Positions 47,815 to 59,578 of a DNA stretch of 64,000 nucleotides are shown one piece after another (the stretch's first letter is position 1; every line of letters starts with the position of its first letter). The notes under the pieces are model-generated. The model saw only the letters and a program-made list of their open reading frames with translations. It searched no databases and was not told the DNA's origin. A program made the position numbers and the translations under genes. This DNA comes from Xestospongia muta (Eukaryota > Porifera > Demospongiae > Haplosclerida > Petrosiidae), in the NCBI GenBank assembly GCA_963693285.1, contig OY848917.1, positions 8,866,192-8,930,191 on the forward strand. The letters run 5' to 3'.

Positions 47815-47970
47815 TCTGCACTGCCTGTTACCAGGGATTGTGTTTGAACTACTAGAGACACATAAAAACAGTGGTAGTTAACTCTAACAGTAGTGTTAAT
47901 ATTACTGTAGTCATTATAATTATATTATCAATGTGATATATCGTTTTACTAATAGTTAACTAGTATGTAC
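46800..47970. other. no gene recognised; (TG)n at 47776-47815
   Basis: AT-rich spacer with a TG microsatellite. A block of about 40 bp (AACAGTGGTAGTTA...CAGTAGTGTTAAT) occurs on both sides of it, at about 47700 and 47867, as a local duplication. Confidence 0.6.
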
Positions 47971-47974
47971 TTAC

Positions 47975-49690
47975 AATAATGAAATCTTTCATTCTATCTT
48001 TTTGTTCTTGTTCTTCATATAATGAAAACACAGCTCCAGCAATAATAGTACAATGGACATTATTTTCATGACCTACATTATGTAAAATACTGGCTCTCAT
48101 TAAATTAACAGGAACAATAACATTATTAACCATAGTACATGGACTATATAGTATTGATAGCAGGGAGAATGTACCTTTAAAATTGGTAGAAATTGTAATC
48201 CTCCTTTCAAAGCTAATTCAGGTAAGTACACACTCACAAATATTAGAAAGAAAAATCAGATTTGTTTGTCATCTATAGAGGTCAATTAGTACTGTCTACT
48301 TCTTCTCTCTCTATCTCACCACAATGAACTTTTATAATTTTAAACAGAAGTGGATCAACATCACATAGTCACACTCAATACCAGTAGTAGTGGTCATAGG
48401 ACCAGCAACCTATACATGTACATGTAATATATGTTATTGAACATGTAACATACCCTGGAGTCTTTATCACTGAGATTAGACTTAAAGTCCAATGTAAAGG
48501 AAACCATGAAGGGTATCTTCCTCTCGAGGTCTACTTTCAATGCTTGAAGAGTAAGTTTCTAAATGCTAGTAGAATACCAATAATGACAGTATGATGTATT
48601 AAATGATAATTACCTATACATGAACAGACTATATTGTTACATATACCACATGTTGTGTTGGTGTGTGTGTTAGGAATTACTCTTATTGGAACAAGTCTAT
48701 CTACTAGGACAGTTCTAATATTAGGACACCTTATTACATTACTGGCATAGCATTACATTACTCCTTTAAAGGTGATGTATATTTTATTAGGACATAATAA
48801 TGACCTGTTAATTAGTTCATATTGTAAGTGTACTGACCTTGAACATCTAAATATTATTCAGGTTTACATAGTACAATACAATGATAGTAATAACATTTCT
48901 AATAATAACAATAAACAAACAAGTAACACTAAACATTATTTGATATATGACTTACCTTATAAAGAGATCTTCTTATGAGAGAGAAGATATTTCTTTGGAG
49001 TAAAGGTATGATCTCAGTCAGATATCTAAGAAAGGTTGTCACTGCATGACACAAGTTAACTATTGTTGTCAAAGCAGCTTCAGAACTACACAACAGATCA
49101 AGTGAATGTACATGTACACAAAACAGCAGAAGATAACTTGTTCTTTCTTCATGATCTATAACTCTCCAGTCCAGGATGAACCTCTTGTGGAGATACTTTA
49201 CTCTTATCTTATTGGATGCTGAACCCTATAATGGCCCACTCCTTGAGATACATGTAACTATAATAAATAATTACATAGGACAATATAAACTGGTATTAAT
49301 TTAATACTACATATATAGATATTAATCTGTTCAGTATTAGACACTACAATATAACAATTTATTACTAACCACTTCATCTCTTTTGCAATGATCAGCACAC
49401 AACTGTCTCATAACAGTCATTACTTCCTTAGCAATTTGTTCCAGAAATCCATTAATAGAATTCATACATTTTTCACTAATTTGAGGTCACTATCAAATAT
49501 GTAAAAGAACTAGTCAACAACATATATTATTGAATTGAACTACATATTTACTAGTTAATATAGTGAGTGATATTACTCTTTAGGTGGTAGTGTCAATTGA
49601 GAAACTTAGAACTCAACATTGAAAATGATATCAGATATTGTTGCTGTTGTTTTGGATACTTTTGACAATGTCCAAATATTTGCTCCAGTT
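47975..49690 (-). pseudogene. duplicated multi-exon gene, copy A (status unclear)
   Basis: Minus-strand exon-like blocks in order. About 49690-49595: QLEQIFGHCQKYPKQQQQYL, then a stop TGA. About 49485-49379: a helical piece ending in KRDEV. About 49150-48957: SLDLLCSSEAALTTIVNL, then FLRYLTEIIPLLQRN, to donor GTAAGT. About 48545-48453: ALKVDLERKIPFMVSFTLDF, to donor GTATGT. About 48110-47975: VNLMRASILHNVGHEN, then KDRMKDFII, to donor GTAAGT. The blocks resemble copy B (51.2-52.8 kb) exon by exon, but the first carries a stop, so this copy is damaged or rearranged. The helical, leucine-rich sequence suggests an alpha-solenoid-like protein; no family is assigned. It may be the N-terminal part of the RhoGAP gene downstream. 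Confidence 0.45.
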
Positions 49691-49695
49691 GACAA

Positions 49696-50352
49696 CATAA
49701 GAAACTACAAGTAAAAGAATAAAACACAATAAATATTTTATTAGTAATTCTTAATGTACATATTTTAGTAAATATTAATGTATATGTACATGTATATATG
49801 ATGAACATATACTTACCACATAAATGAGAGATCAGATGAACTAATCAATGTTTCCTCAAAGTTTTCAATGTATGAAGTATGAACAGCTACCATATTCATA
49901 GTACAGACTAACTTACAATTAATTTGTTTCCATAACTTACACAATATCATATCATAGATCACTTTATAGAGCATGTACTGTAGGTCATCTGATCTCTCAT
50001 GATGTAGGGACTACATCTAGATTGGTTTAGACTAATACATGTACTAACCAGTGTTTATTAAGTGTCATTAAAGTAAGTACATGATCTATAAAGTGATCTA
50101 TATATGACACTTTGTAGGTTATGGGAACAAACTAATTATCAGTTAGTCTGGACTATGAATATGGTATCTGTTCATACTTGATATATTGATAACTTTGAGG
50201 AAACATTGATTAGTTCATCAGATCTTTTATTTATGTGGTAAGTATATGTTCATCACATATACATGTACATATACATTAATATTTACTAAAATGTGTACAT
50301 TAAGAATACTAATAAAATATCTATTGAATTTTATTCTTTTATTTGTAGTTTC
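49696..50352. repeat. inverted duplication, arms of about 285 bp
   Basis: 49696-49980 reappears as its reverse complement at about 50070-50352, with a spacer of about 90 bp. Landmarks on the left arm such as ATGTACATGTATAT, AACTAATCAATGTTTCCTCA and ACTTACCACATAAAT are found inverted on the right. A third copy, direct, is at 57250-57490. Transcription through both arms would give a long hairpin RNA. Confidence 0.8.
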
Positions 50353-51242
50353 TTCCTTTGTCAAGTAGAAACATTTGAAAATTAGAAATTTGGACATTGT
50401 CTAAAATATTCTTATTAACAAAAATATCATATTCATAGTCCATGTTTTGATCTGTTGTATAATTTGTATATCAAATAAAACACTGACCCTGACTAGAATT
50501 AATACTATAGTAACAGTGATTTGAATGGAGAACAACAGTGTTTTATTATCCCAATTTCCATGTTATAGGGGTGTGGTTTTGTATACTGTTTAAATATTAT
50601 TCCAAAAAAATTATGAATTCAAAAAATGATTGAATACATACACAAACTAATTACACAGTTCTTATACATATTATAGTATTCTACAGTAATAATCTATAAT
50701 ATTAACTAGTTAAAATACTACACACTAAGTTATCACTAAAACTATAATAAGTTTTAGTTAGACAATCTATTGAACTAAAATTACGTCTCAATATCAACTT
50801 CTTTATCCTTTTTCTTAGATGTCTATTAAAGATACAAACAATACACATATTAAATATGTTATAAATTATATAATAATATAATATAATACTCAATAACATT
50901 GGATGATATTATTACTACTTAAATTTGTAGTAAAATAATTGTCAATGACAATTTTATCTTCAATGAGCATCATAAATTACAATGAAATTATTAATTACAA
51001 AGTTGTCTTTGAAAGGATAAAAAGTTCATTTCGAATGTTCTAGTTAGATAGTAACTCTTTAGCCTAGTTTTAACTATAACAGTCATACTATGACTATATG
51101 TAATGATAAAGTACTTATTATTATATTATATCTATAATATTATACACTTACAACAGGTCTCCTGTATACGTGTCAGAAAAAGAAATTCTGTAACAAACTA
51201 AATTAAAGAACAATGTAACATATGTTAATCTATTACACTTAC

Positions 51243-52817
51243 TAAATCCATTAGAACATAATATGGCTTCTATAGTTTTGGGAACATCCTTTTGATGATC
51301 AACTTCTTTGGCAAGTGTCTTGATACAAGATGAAGTCAACTAGGAGTTAAATAACTTATAAGTACAATGTGTATAATGAACTCATTACTAATTTATTATC
51401 AATGTACTATATTATGTTACTATAATGGTTAACTAGTATATACTTACAAATAATGAAATCTTTCATTCCATCTTATGTGTTTGTTGTCCAAAGAATACAA
51501 ACACAGTTAACAAAAGCCACTCTATTATTTCTGAACAAATTCCACCTAGATAGACCCTCTTTAACATAACATTATTATACCTACAAGATAAATACAATAT
51601 TTATATGATAATCACATAATCTCATTAATAGTCCAGGTGATATATACAGTATAATACATATACTTACCAGGTGGTATAAATATTAGTAATGGTAGCCTCT
51701 CTTTTAATTTTTAATAGAGTTTCTTGAAAGAGAGCTGATGTCAGAACTTGAGTCATATCAACTGTAGTAATACAAAACAATATCACTTACATACCTATAG
51801 TTACTAGAGTACTAGTGTCTGTATATATACTCATAGTACATAGTATATTGTGATATTATATCACTACACTATATACTGACTATACTATTATATGCTATTA
51901 TACTACTTCTCTTACCATACAATTCCAGACTTATCAATGTAGATACATAGGATTGAATATGTAACAAAACTACTGAGGATCTTGCTAACTCTTGAGTCTC
52001 AGAATTATAGTTCAACATAACTACAACATTTCTAATAATAACAACAACAAGTAACACTAAACATTATGTGATATATGACTTACCTTATAAAGAGATCTCC
52101 TGATGTGAGAGAAGATATTCCCTTGGTATGATCCCAGGAAGATATGGATCGAAAGGTAGTCACTGTATGACACAAGTTAAGTAATCTTGTCAGAGCAGCT
52201 TCAGAACTACACCATAGATCAAGTACATGTACATAAAACTCTACAATACCTCTCCTGTCTGGATAAACTTCTTTCAATTGTGGTGGTACTTTAAGTTTTC
52301 CTTTAATCTTTGTCTTACTTGGATGTTGAGCCACGTAATGGTCTGCTCCTTGAGATACATGTAACTATAATAAAGTAAATATGTAGGACAATGTATACTG
52401 GTAAATAATATAATACTACATGTATAGATATTCAACTACTCAGTATTAGACACTACAATATAACAATGTATTACTAACCACTTCATCTCTCTTGTCATGA
52501 TCAGGATACAACTGTTCCATAACAGTCTTTATTTCATTAGTAATCTGTTCCAGAAATCTATTAATAGGATTCACAGCTTCTTCACTGATTTGTAGTATTA
52601 TTAAATATATATAAAGATCTAGTCAACAACAGACATTAATGAATTGTAATACATATATAATATAGTGAGGGATATTACCTCTTCAGGACAGTGCATAGTA
52701 CAATTGAGGAACTCAGAGTTCACAATCGGAAATGCTATCAAATATTGTTGTTGTTGAGAATGCCTTTGACAATGTCCAAATTTTTGTTCCAACTGATGAT
52801 TAGTTTGTTCCCATAAC
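51243..52817 (-). pseudogene. duplicated multi-exon gene, copy B
   Basis: Minus-strand exons with GT-AG ends: 52817-52679 (LWEQTNHQLEQKFGHCQRHS), 52584-52479 (VMEQLYPDHDKRDEV), 52364-52084 (PPQLKEVYPDRRGIVEFYVH, then LDLWCSSEAALTRLLNL), 52031-51916 (LNYNSETQELARSSVVLLHI), 51761-51668 (TQVLTSALFQETLLKIKREA), about 51589-51450 (YNNVMLKRVYLGGICSEIIE) and 51339-51243 (SCIKTLAKEVDHQKDVPKTI). Phases agree for most joins. In the sixth exon the frame breaks near its end (HKMEx, where copy A has DRMKDF), and parts of the third differ in frame from copy A (FRSISSWDH against FLRYLTE), so this copy is at least partly decayed. No domain family was recognised. Confidence 0.5.
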
Positions 52818-52869
52818 CTACAAAGTGTCATGTCATAGATCACTTTATAGTCCATGTACTTACTTTAAT

Positions 52870-53540
52870 GGAGCTTTATAGATACTGGTTAGTACTTATA
52901 GTGGTTTAAACCGATCTAGACATAGTGTCCCTCAAAGTCATACTCTATACAATAATATGTAATTTAAACCAAAGTTTAAATGTTGTTAATGGAGATGGAT
53001 CCAGGCCATAGCATGCATGTGCAGTTTAGATAATAACACATGCCCTGCTCGCTAGGAAAGCTAACAGATTTACCCACCCTCCATGCCTAGTATGGTATAG
53101 TTTGGTTCATTATAACTTCTATCTGAGTTCAGATGTGACAGAGGATCTGGGCAATGGGTTGAGCATGCACTCACTCCATCCAGTCGTATCACCCAAGAAC
53201 ATGCCTCATTTCAGAATTTATAAATGATTGGGGCTACCATGATTCATTTAGGGATCATTTAGCTCGATTAACCCCTTAAAAGTAGAGTCATGTACTTTAA
53301 TGATTTTATGCGCCCAGCCTGGATCCTCCTCTTCCCATACTATACTGTTCTGAAAAGTAGGGAGGCAACAACAGAATATTCCTTATGTTTAAAGGAGGGT
53401 TCAAAATGTAGCATCAAAAAGCTAGACCAAACTATTATCATATCAGCATTAACCACTATATCATAAACATATACATGTAATGTTACTATTACAAACATGT
53501 ATTATAAATGTAACTGTTGTATTTAACATTAGTAGATTGT
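52870..53540. other. no gene recognised
   Basis: A patch of higher GC at about 52990-53350 without an open frame of note. It may be a decayed element. Confidence 0.4.
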
Positions 53541-53548
53541 CAACTTAC

Positions 53549-54556
53549 TTTCTTATGAAGCTGACTATCAATAGAAGATACCATTAAAATGGACTTCTCC
53601 TCAGGAAACACTTTTGTTCTCTCTACACACATAATTATGTTATTATTATCTTAATATATATCATAATTATCTTACTTTTTTTGTTTTGTAAATGAGATAG
53701 ACTATCAACAAAAGATGTCATTAAAATAGACTCTTCTTCAGGACATATTGTCATCCTTTCTACACATATAATCATGTAACAAGTAATAAAAAATAATTTT
53801 AGAAATTGAAAGTAGATATAGTGATGACAATGCTAAAAAAAATGGAAATAGAATAGGAATAATACATACAAAGTCCCTACATAAGTAGCCTAGTACTATC
53901 AGTAAGTTATACATTAAAAAATGTAACGATATTGTGTCACTTACTTACTAATAATTGCTATGTGCACATAGTTCAGAATTACTATACTATACAATATTTC
54001 AAACCTGAATAAAATAATTGAAAAGAAACAAGTCATTTAATATTACATCACATTACTTATGTATGCATATTAAAAACAATATCAAACAATAGTGGATGTG
54101 ACTGACCTTTGAGACAACTGTTTCAAAGATAAATTTTGGTATAGCTGGTTCTGAAAAATACTTAAATTTTAAATTTAAGTGGTTAAATTTTGCATTTTTC
54201 TTTGGGCGTGGTCATATTGTCATCTTATGTTATAAAACATATCTCATCTTTAGAGAGAGAGAAAGAGAAAGAGAAAAAGAGAGAAAGACAGACAAAGACA
54301 GAATAAAATAATGTAAGAAGTGCAACAAGACATTATACAAAGCATTACTGAAAATGAGGAGAATTATTCTTACATAATATCTATCTTGTTATAGCTTCTA
54401 ATTACAGAGTCTCACAAGGTAATTCCTACTCAAATTTGAATTAAGAACAGTAAGAGAAGAACATGATAGATTTAGTACTTGTTGTTGAAGTTGATCTGCT
54501 GATAAGTTATGTCTCAAGAACACTATATACAAAGATATAACAGCTTGAGTAACAAT
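53549..54556 (-). CDS. minus-strand exons including a tandem exon pair and a terminal exon
   Basis: Four exon-like blocks. 54556-54398, after acceptor CCTCTAG, encodes IVTQAVISLYIVFLRHNLSA and 32 more residues to TAG, so it ends a gene lying to its right. 54151-54108 encodes PAIPKFIFETVVSK before donor GTCAGT. 53759-53676 (TICPEEESILMTSFVDSLSH) and 53622-53549 (TKVFPEEKSILMVSSIDSQL) are two diverged copies of the same exon, also seen at 57.7 kb; their intron spacing suggests a tandem exon duplication. The downstream partner would be the first exon of copy B. No domain was recognised. Confidence 0.4.
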
Positions 54557-54559
54557 CTA

Positions 54560-55395
54560 GAGGAGATATTAGGAATGTATTAGTAGACATGTGTATATAA
54601 GGTTGCCTTCATTGTTTCAACAAATTAAGTTAAAACTCAAATTAAACTTTAAATGTCAAAACACTTGATAGACTATAACTATAGTTTCCTAAATTGCCTA
54701 TAAATATAATAATATTACAGTATTATTATTAAAACTAAATAATAAGTACAAACTAAATAGATAATATAACAATCACTATAATAGTGTTGTGATATATGAG
54801 ATTCACTTATTGGATCTTTTGATTTTATAATCTATGCTTACACAACATTTATTAAAACCTAATGTTACTCATAAAGTAATGTACATTGGAATTTAAGATC
54901 ATAAAGAATGCTTTGTATATAAAATGGAATAAATCATTAAAAATCATTTCTTTAAAAAGATACATCATATAACCAGATAAAACCAGATTGAATAATATCA
55001 AAACTGTTTATGACAAAGATAACACTCTAAATCAACATGTCCTTCCTGTTAGGTCGTCTACCTTTCAAGTATCCTAACCACTATACTGATAACAAGATCA
55101 TTAGTAAGATAAGGGATGGTCTTATCTACTCCTTTGTCATCATAAAGGATAGTTTTCCCTGACCTCAACCTTTGACATACATGTCCTCCTGTTTCCTTTG
55201 ATCATTATGGCAAACCCATAAGGGAATGAATGGTCTCTTGATTTACAAACATGTTTACATTTTAAAATTTGATCAAAGTTGTCAATAACTGATGACTGAA
55301 TAAAAAACTGACAGACAGAAATTTAAGCATCAGAAAATAATTAACATACAAGTAAAGTGAACTTTCAAGCTCTTCAAGGAAACATCTTAAACTTT
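54560..55395. other. no gene recognised
   Basis: AT-rich. The part at about 55010-55150 matches the 5' flank of the collagen-like copy at 45.8 kb, including the block CCTAACCACT-TACTGATAAC. Confidence 0.5.
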
Positions 55396-55636
55396 CAAGA
55401 TGATGATATAGATATTATCATTGTTGCTTGTCCTCTTACTAACTGTAGAACAATGTACTACAGCAGCTGTACAAGGTAATCATATTGTTTTAAAAGCATT
55501 GAATTCCAATTCATTTATTATAGAAACCAGTCAAGATAAGAGATGTACCTCTCCTATACCAAATGTCACTACAAACACACCTTATATTCAAATACTACAA
55601 TGTGGGGAGTACAATCCATTGTTATATTGTTTATAG
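55396..55636 (+). pseudogene. 5' fragment of a collagen-like secreted protein, copy 3
   Basis: A leader exon with a hydrophobic core (LLLVLLLTVEQCTTAAVQ) ends at donor GTAATC. An intron ending TTATTATAG follows, then the linker (ETSQDKRCTSPIPNVTTNTP). The presumed start is followed by TAG (MMI then stop), and after YIQILQ the sequence departs from the family and stops at 55634-55636; the Gly-X-Y region is missing. It is a truncated duplicate of the 46 kb gene. Confidence 0.6.
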
Positions 55637-56009
55637 CAAACTAATTGGTTACTAAGCACATTAGCAGTTACAGTATATTGTTCAATTTTCTTCCTTGTTC
55701 CATACAACAATAGAATAGAAAGATGAGAAAAGGATATAACTAAGTTATACAGCTCATAAGAAGAATTAAACCTAGTTCAAGTGTTTATAATAGTTTTAAT
55801 TCTGACAAAGGTATGTAATCTATTAAAATCATACTCATAGTTTGGCTTTGGCTGAGTCATCAATCTTATCTTATAATCTGTTCAGTTTGAATTTGATGAT
55901 GTGCACAACAGATATGGAGCTTTTCACATGTCTCTGACTTCTTAAAAGAAGAAGCATGGTGCTAAAGATATAATACTGAAAAGTCAAAAGGCATACGATA
56001 AGTATTAGC

Positions 56010-56206
56010 CATAGTGGGAGGTACTAGTTATAGTGGGAGGTACTAGTTATAGTGGGAGGTACTAGTCATAGTGGGAGGTGCTGGTCATAGTGGGCAGTAC
56101 TGGTCATAGTAGGAGTTACTAGTCATAGTGGGAGGTACTGGTCATAGTGGGAGGTGCTGGTCATAGTGGGAGGTACTGGTCATAGTGGGAGGTACTAGTT
56201 ATAGTG
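56010..56206. repeat. 19-bp minisatellite, about 10 copies
   Basis: Unit TATAGTGGGAGGTACTAGT with small variants (CATAGTGGGAGGTGCTGGT, CATAGTAGGAGTTACTAGT). Confidence 0.9.
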
Positions 56207-56290
56207 CAAAATTGACCATTTAACACACCACTATAACTAGTACCAAGGTATTAGTCATAGTGGTATGTTACATGGTCAATTTTCACTCTA
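56199..56290. repeat. perfectly nested hairpin adjoining the minisatellite
   Basis: AAAATTGACCATTTAACACA on the left pairs with TTACATGGTCAATTTT on the right. The stem continues through CCACTATAACTAGTACC against GGTATTAGTCATAGTGG, leaving almost no loop. The arm contains the minisatellite unit, so the array probably grew from one arm. Confidence 0.75.
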
Positions 56291-57240
56291 ATTATTTAAG
56301 TGCAATCAAAAATTAAGCATAAAGCAAAAAGGTGTCCAATATTAGAGCATGATAATATATGGTAGGTAGACACTGTACTAGAGAGTACCTACATTAGAAA
56401 CTATATGGTAATTACATTCCACAAAAAATTTACATTATAACTGCTTTTGCTGAGTCATTCGTCTTAATATGAATAGAAACAGCGTCAAAACTATGAGACC
56501 ACATCCATGTTAGGTTGATGTTATTTTCATTAGTTTGTATTATTGAAATTCACAAAATAACCTTAACCTTACAAATTTGGCAAAGTCATCTTAGCTTGTT
56601 AAAGGATTATAGTTGTAATTTATTAGCTTAAAAGTTCTCACTCTACCTTACAATGAAGCAAGATTTACATAATCATTCATTAAGTACTCTAACATCAAAA
56701 GGAATCAAAAGAGAAATACACAAATAATATATAACACATGACCTAAAATAATACTTAGACTGTTTGACATGTAAAGTGTACCTGAAGGCTGCATAAACTT
56801 ATCAATAATAATGTTTTTGTATTTATTTGAATATCCAATTTATTATTATTTTCAATTATAGTGTATTTAACTGATAATGATATGGAACCACTTTATATTT
56901 AAAAAATAGATAGCATTTCCAAAAGACAACATATCACTGACTTTCTATCATATAATCACTTCATAACAAAATTAGTTTGTTAATTTGGTCAGATTATAAT
57001 TATATAGTACATTAATACCTTTGATAAAAGCTATGTCATGTGATACCTGTCCTAATTGTGAGATATTAGTGACCATCTCTAGAGAATAAAGAGAAAAGTG
57101 ATTATTAATAAATATTTCATTTTATAAAAAAATCCTTTAAATCATATCAATCAACTCCTTACCCTGAATAAAGAATTGAGACGTTCCAATATTAGTATTA
57201 GTAACTCCACATTAATGATGTTGGGTGTGGTTTAGGGTTT
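56291..57240. other. no gene recognised
   Basis: AT-rich sequence; no open frame or repeat of note apart from short A/T runs. Confidence 0.4.
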
Positions 57241-57249
57241 ACCTACAAA

Positions 57250-58065
57250 TAAAAGAATAAAAGACAATAGATATTTTATTAGTAATTCTTAATGTACATA
57301 TTTTAGTAAATATTAATGTATATGTACATGTATATGTGATGAACATATACTTACCACATAAATGAGAGATCAGATGAACTAATCAATGTTTCCTCAAAGT
57401 TGTCAATGTATCAAGTATGAACAGATACCACATTTATAGTCCAGACTAACTGACAATTAGTTTGTTCCCATAACCTACACAGCATCTTGTTATGACCATT
57501 TTATAGATGATGTACTTACTAATGGAGCTTTATAGACACTGGTTAGTACTTGTAGTCTAAACCAATCTAGATGTAGTCTCTCAAAGTCATACTCTATACA
57601 ATCATCCACTATATATCATAAAACATATACATGTAATGTTAATATTACAAACATGTATTATAAATGTAATTGTTGTATTTAACATTAGTAGATTGTCAAC
57701 TTACTTTCTTATGAAGCTGACTATCAATAAAAGATACCATTAAAATGGACTTCTCTTCAGGAAACACTATCATCCTCTCTACACACATAATTATGTAATA
57801 AATGTTGATATACACATGTAACATACCACAACAATTTCTCTCATTTGTGCAGCATCTAATCCTACCAGAAATATTCATATAATAGTTCTGAATTACTTTA
57901 CAGTATTTGCTCACTAAAGCTGAATAAAGAAAATAAAGTTAATGCATACTAGTGGATGAGACTGACCTATGAGACAAACTGTTTCTGATAGAGTTAGGTC
58001 TGAGTAATTGTTGGAGTTGGGTTTGTATTTTCCTGTAATTGTAGGCACATTGTCGTGATTTATTA
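57250..58065 (-). pseudogene. duplicated multi-exon gene, copy C (5' part)
   Basis: Exons on the minus strand: about 58034-57967 (KIQTQLQQLLRPNSIRNSLS, donor GTCAGT), about 57920-57831 (LVSKYCKVIQNYYMNISGRI, then CCTNERNCCG, donor GTATGT) and about 57787-57708 (MIVFPEEKSILMVSFIDSQL). Further down, 57250-57490 is a direct copy of the arm at 49.7 kb, including the TAGGTTATGGGAACAAACTA block that in copy B starts the exon LWEQTN. Here that exon has diverged and stops early. This appears to be the oldest 5' end available for this gene family; a start codon was not settled. Confidence 0.4.
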
Positions 58066-58180
58066 TCCAATGTATCTCATAATTAGCTAAAGTAATATGG
58101 AGAGAGACACATAGAGAAAGAGAGAGAGGAAGTCCTTTAAGTCTTAAATCACATGATATGCTCTATATTTATCTTAGGTC

Positions 58181-58498
58181 CTAAAAACACTCAAGAGTGA
58201 TCAGATAAGAATGTATAAAATATGTACAAAAAACATATATAGCTTTAAGGTGTGAAATATCTGATATTAGGTCAGAGAAAAGCAAGAGGTAAGACTTGAT
58301 AAACATGGGACAAGTGTAAGGGAGATTGTCAATGATGACTAGAGATACCTTGACACAGTCACAATGAGACCAACTTGAGCACATTTCATACTGAACTATC
58401 AGCAGAGACTTATCACAGGATGAGTATACACATTTTACAGTATTATTTGGAAGGCCAGGGTTAGACTTTACATCACCACAAAGTAGTAACTGTAACAA
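58181..58498 (-). mobile_element. non-LTR retrotransposon ORF start with 2A-like motif and PHD-like fingers
   Basis: The frame begins MLQLLLCGDVKSNPGL. LLLxGDVExNPGP is the usual opening of CR1/L2-type ORFs and resembles 2A ribosome-skipping motifs; here Glu is Lys and the final Pro is Leu, so skipping would probably fail. A Cys/His cluster follows (CVYSSCDKSL, then MCSSWSHCDCVKVS), like the PHD finger found there in these elements. The rest is missing. Confidence 0.6.
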
Positions 58499-58499
58499 T

Positions 58500-59575
58500 A
58501 AGAGTGTAAGTAGTGTAAGTCACCACAAGAGACACAGATAGAGAGATGACTGTGCTTGGTCTTAGGTGAGATCATTGGTGACAAGGTGGATAAGAAGAAA
58601 CACAATGGTCCTGCCAGCCAACAGAGAACCAAGAGGTAAAAGAGTGAGTGTTAGACTAGCAGAAAGCTAGTAAGTAACAAGAGTTTATAACAACAAATGG
58701 CCACCTTCGAATCAGTTTTATTAATACCTTCAGGCAAATTTGTGATGGACTTCAATTTATCATGTAGTTCTACAAGTAATTTTCATAAAAACAGTTACAT
58801 CTTTAAGAAATTGTAGACTAAGGTAGTTTGCACATCTCTTAGATTTTAAAATCCTTGTAGCAGCAGCCTTTTATCTTTGAGATATGAGTGGATAAGGTTA
58901 TGTCTGCTTTATGGAATAAGTCAGTTTCAGAATTCAACAAGTGGTCAGGGTCATCTGCAGTTTGTCTTGAAAGATTGGAAACAAACAGATTAAAGAACAG
59001 ACTCAGATTTCATGAGTAAGTCATACACAGTTTCTGTAAACTTTGACAACAGCTAATGCAGGTTGTACGTCTGTGTGAATGGACCCTTTGGATATATTTA
59101 ATCAATTACATGAGACTTAATAGATAAAGCAAGCAGAGTAGGTAGACTTTGACACTTCCAAGATCCATGGGCTACTTGTAGAAGGAAGATAATCAGCACT
59201 TCAGATTCAGCACAATTTCTAATTTCTAAATAATACCCAATCTATGCGCATGCGCAATAGCAATTTTTTCAACTGCATCAAGCGAACTGGTTCTTTCTGA
59301 TGGAGTGTAGTGCTGTGTTGGAACATTTGTCGGCTGATGGACGTTTGTGTTCCTATTATTCAAAGGAATCCCCCAAAATTTTCGGACAACTTACAATGAG
59401 TGATGGATAGCTCAAAAAGTTGCTGAGAAAATACCCGATAGAGTCAAGCTAAAAAAAGATATTATATATAGACAGTGCAACATTTACTCAGAAGGTAAAT
59501 AAATTGATCTGTTGTTTTTTTAATGATAATGTTATACCATTATCTTATGTAAGAAAACAGTAGTCTTGACATCAA
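58500..59575. other. no gene recognised
   Basis: No supported gene. A short open stretch at about 59300-59405 (MECSAVLEHLSADGRLCSYY, then stop) could be a first exon but has no visible partner. Confidence 0.4.
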
Positions 59576-59578
59576 TAG

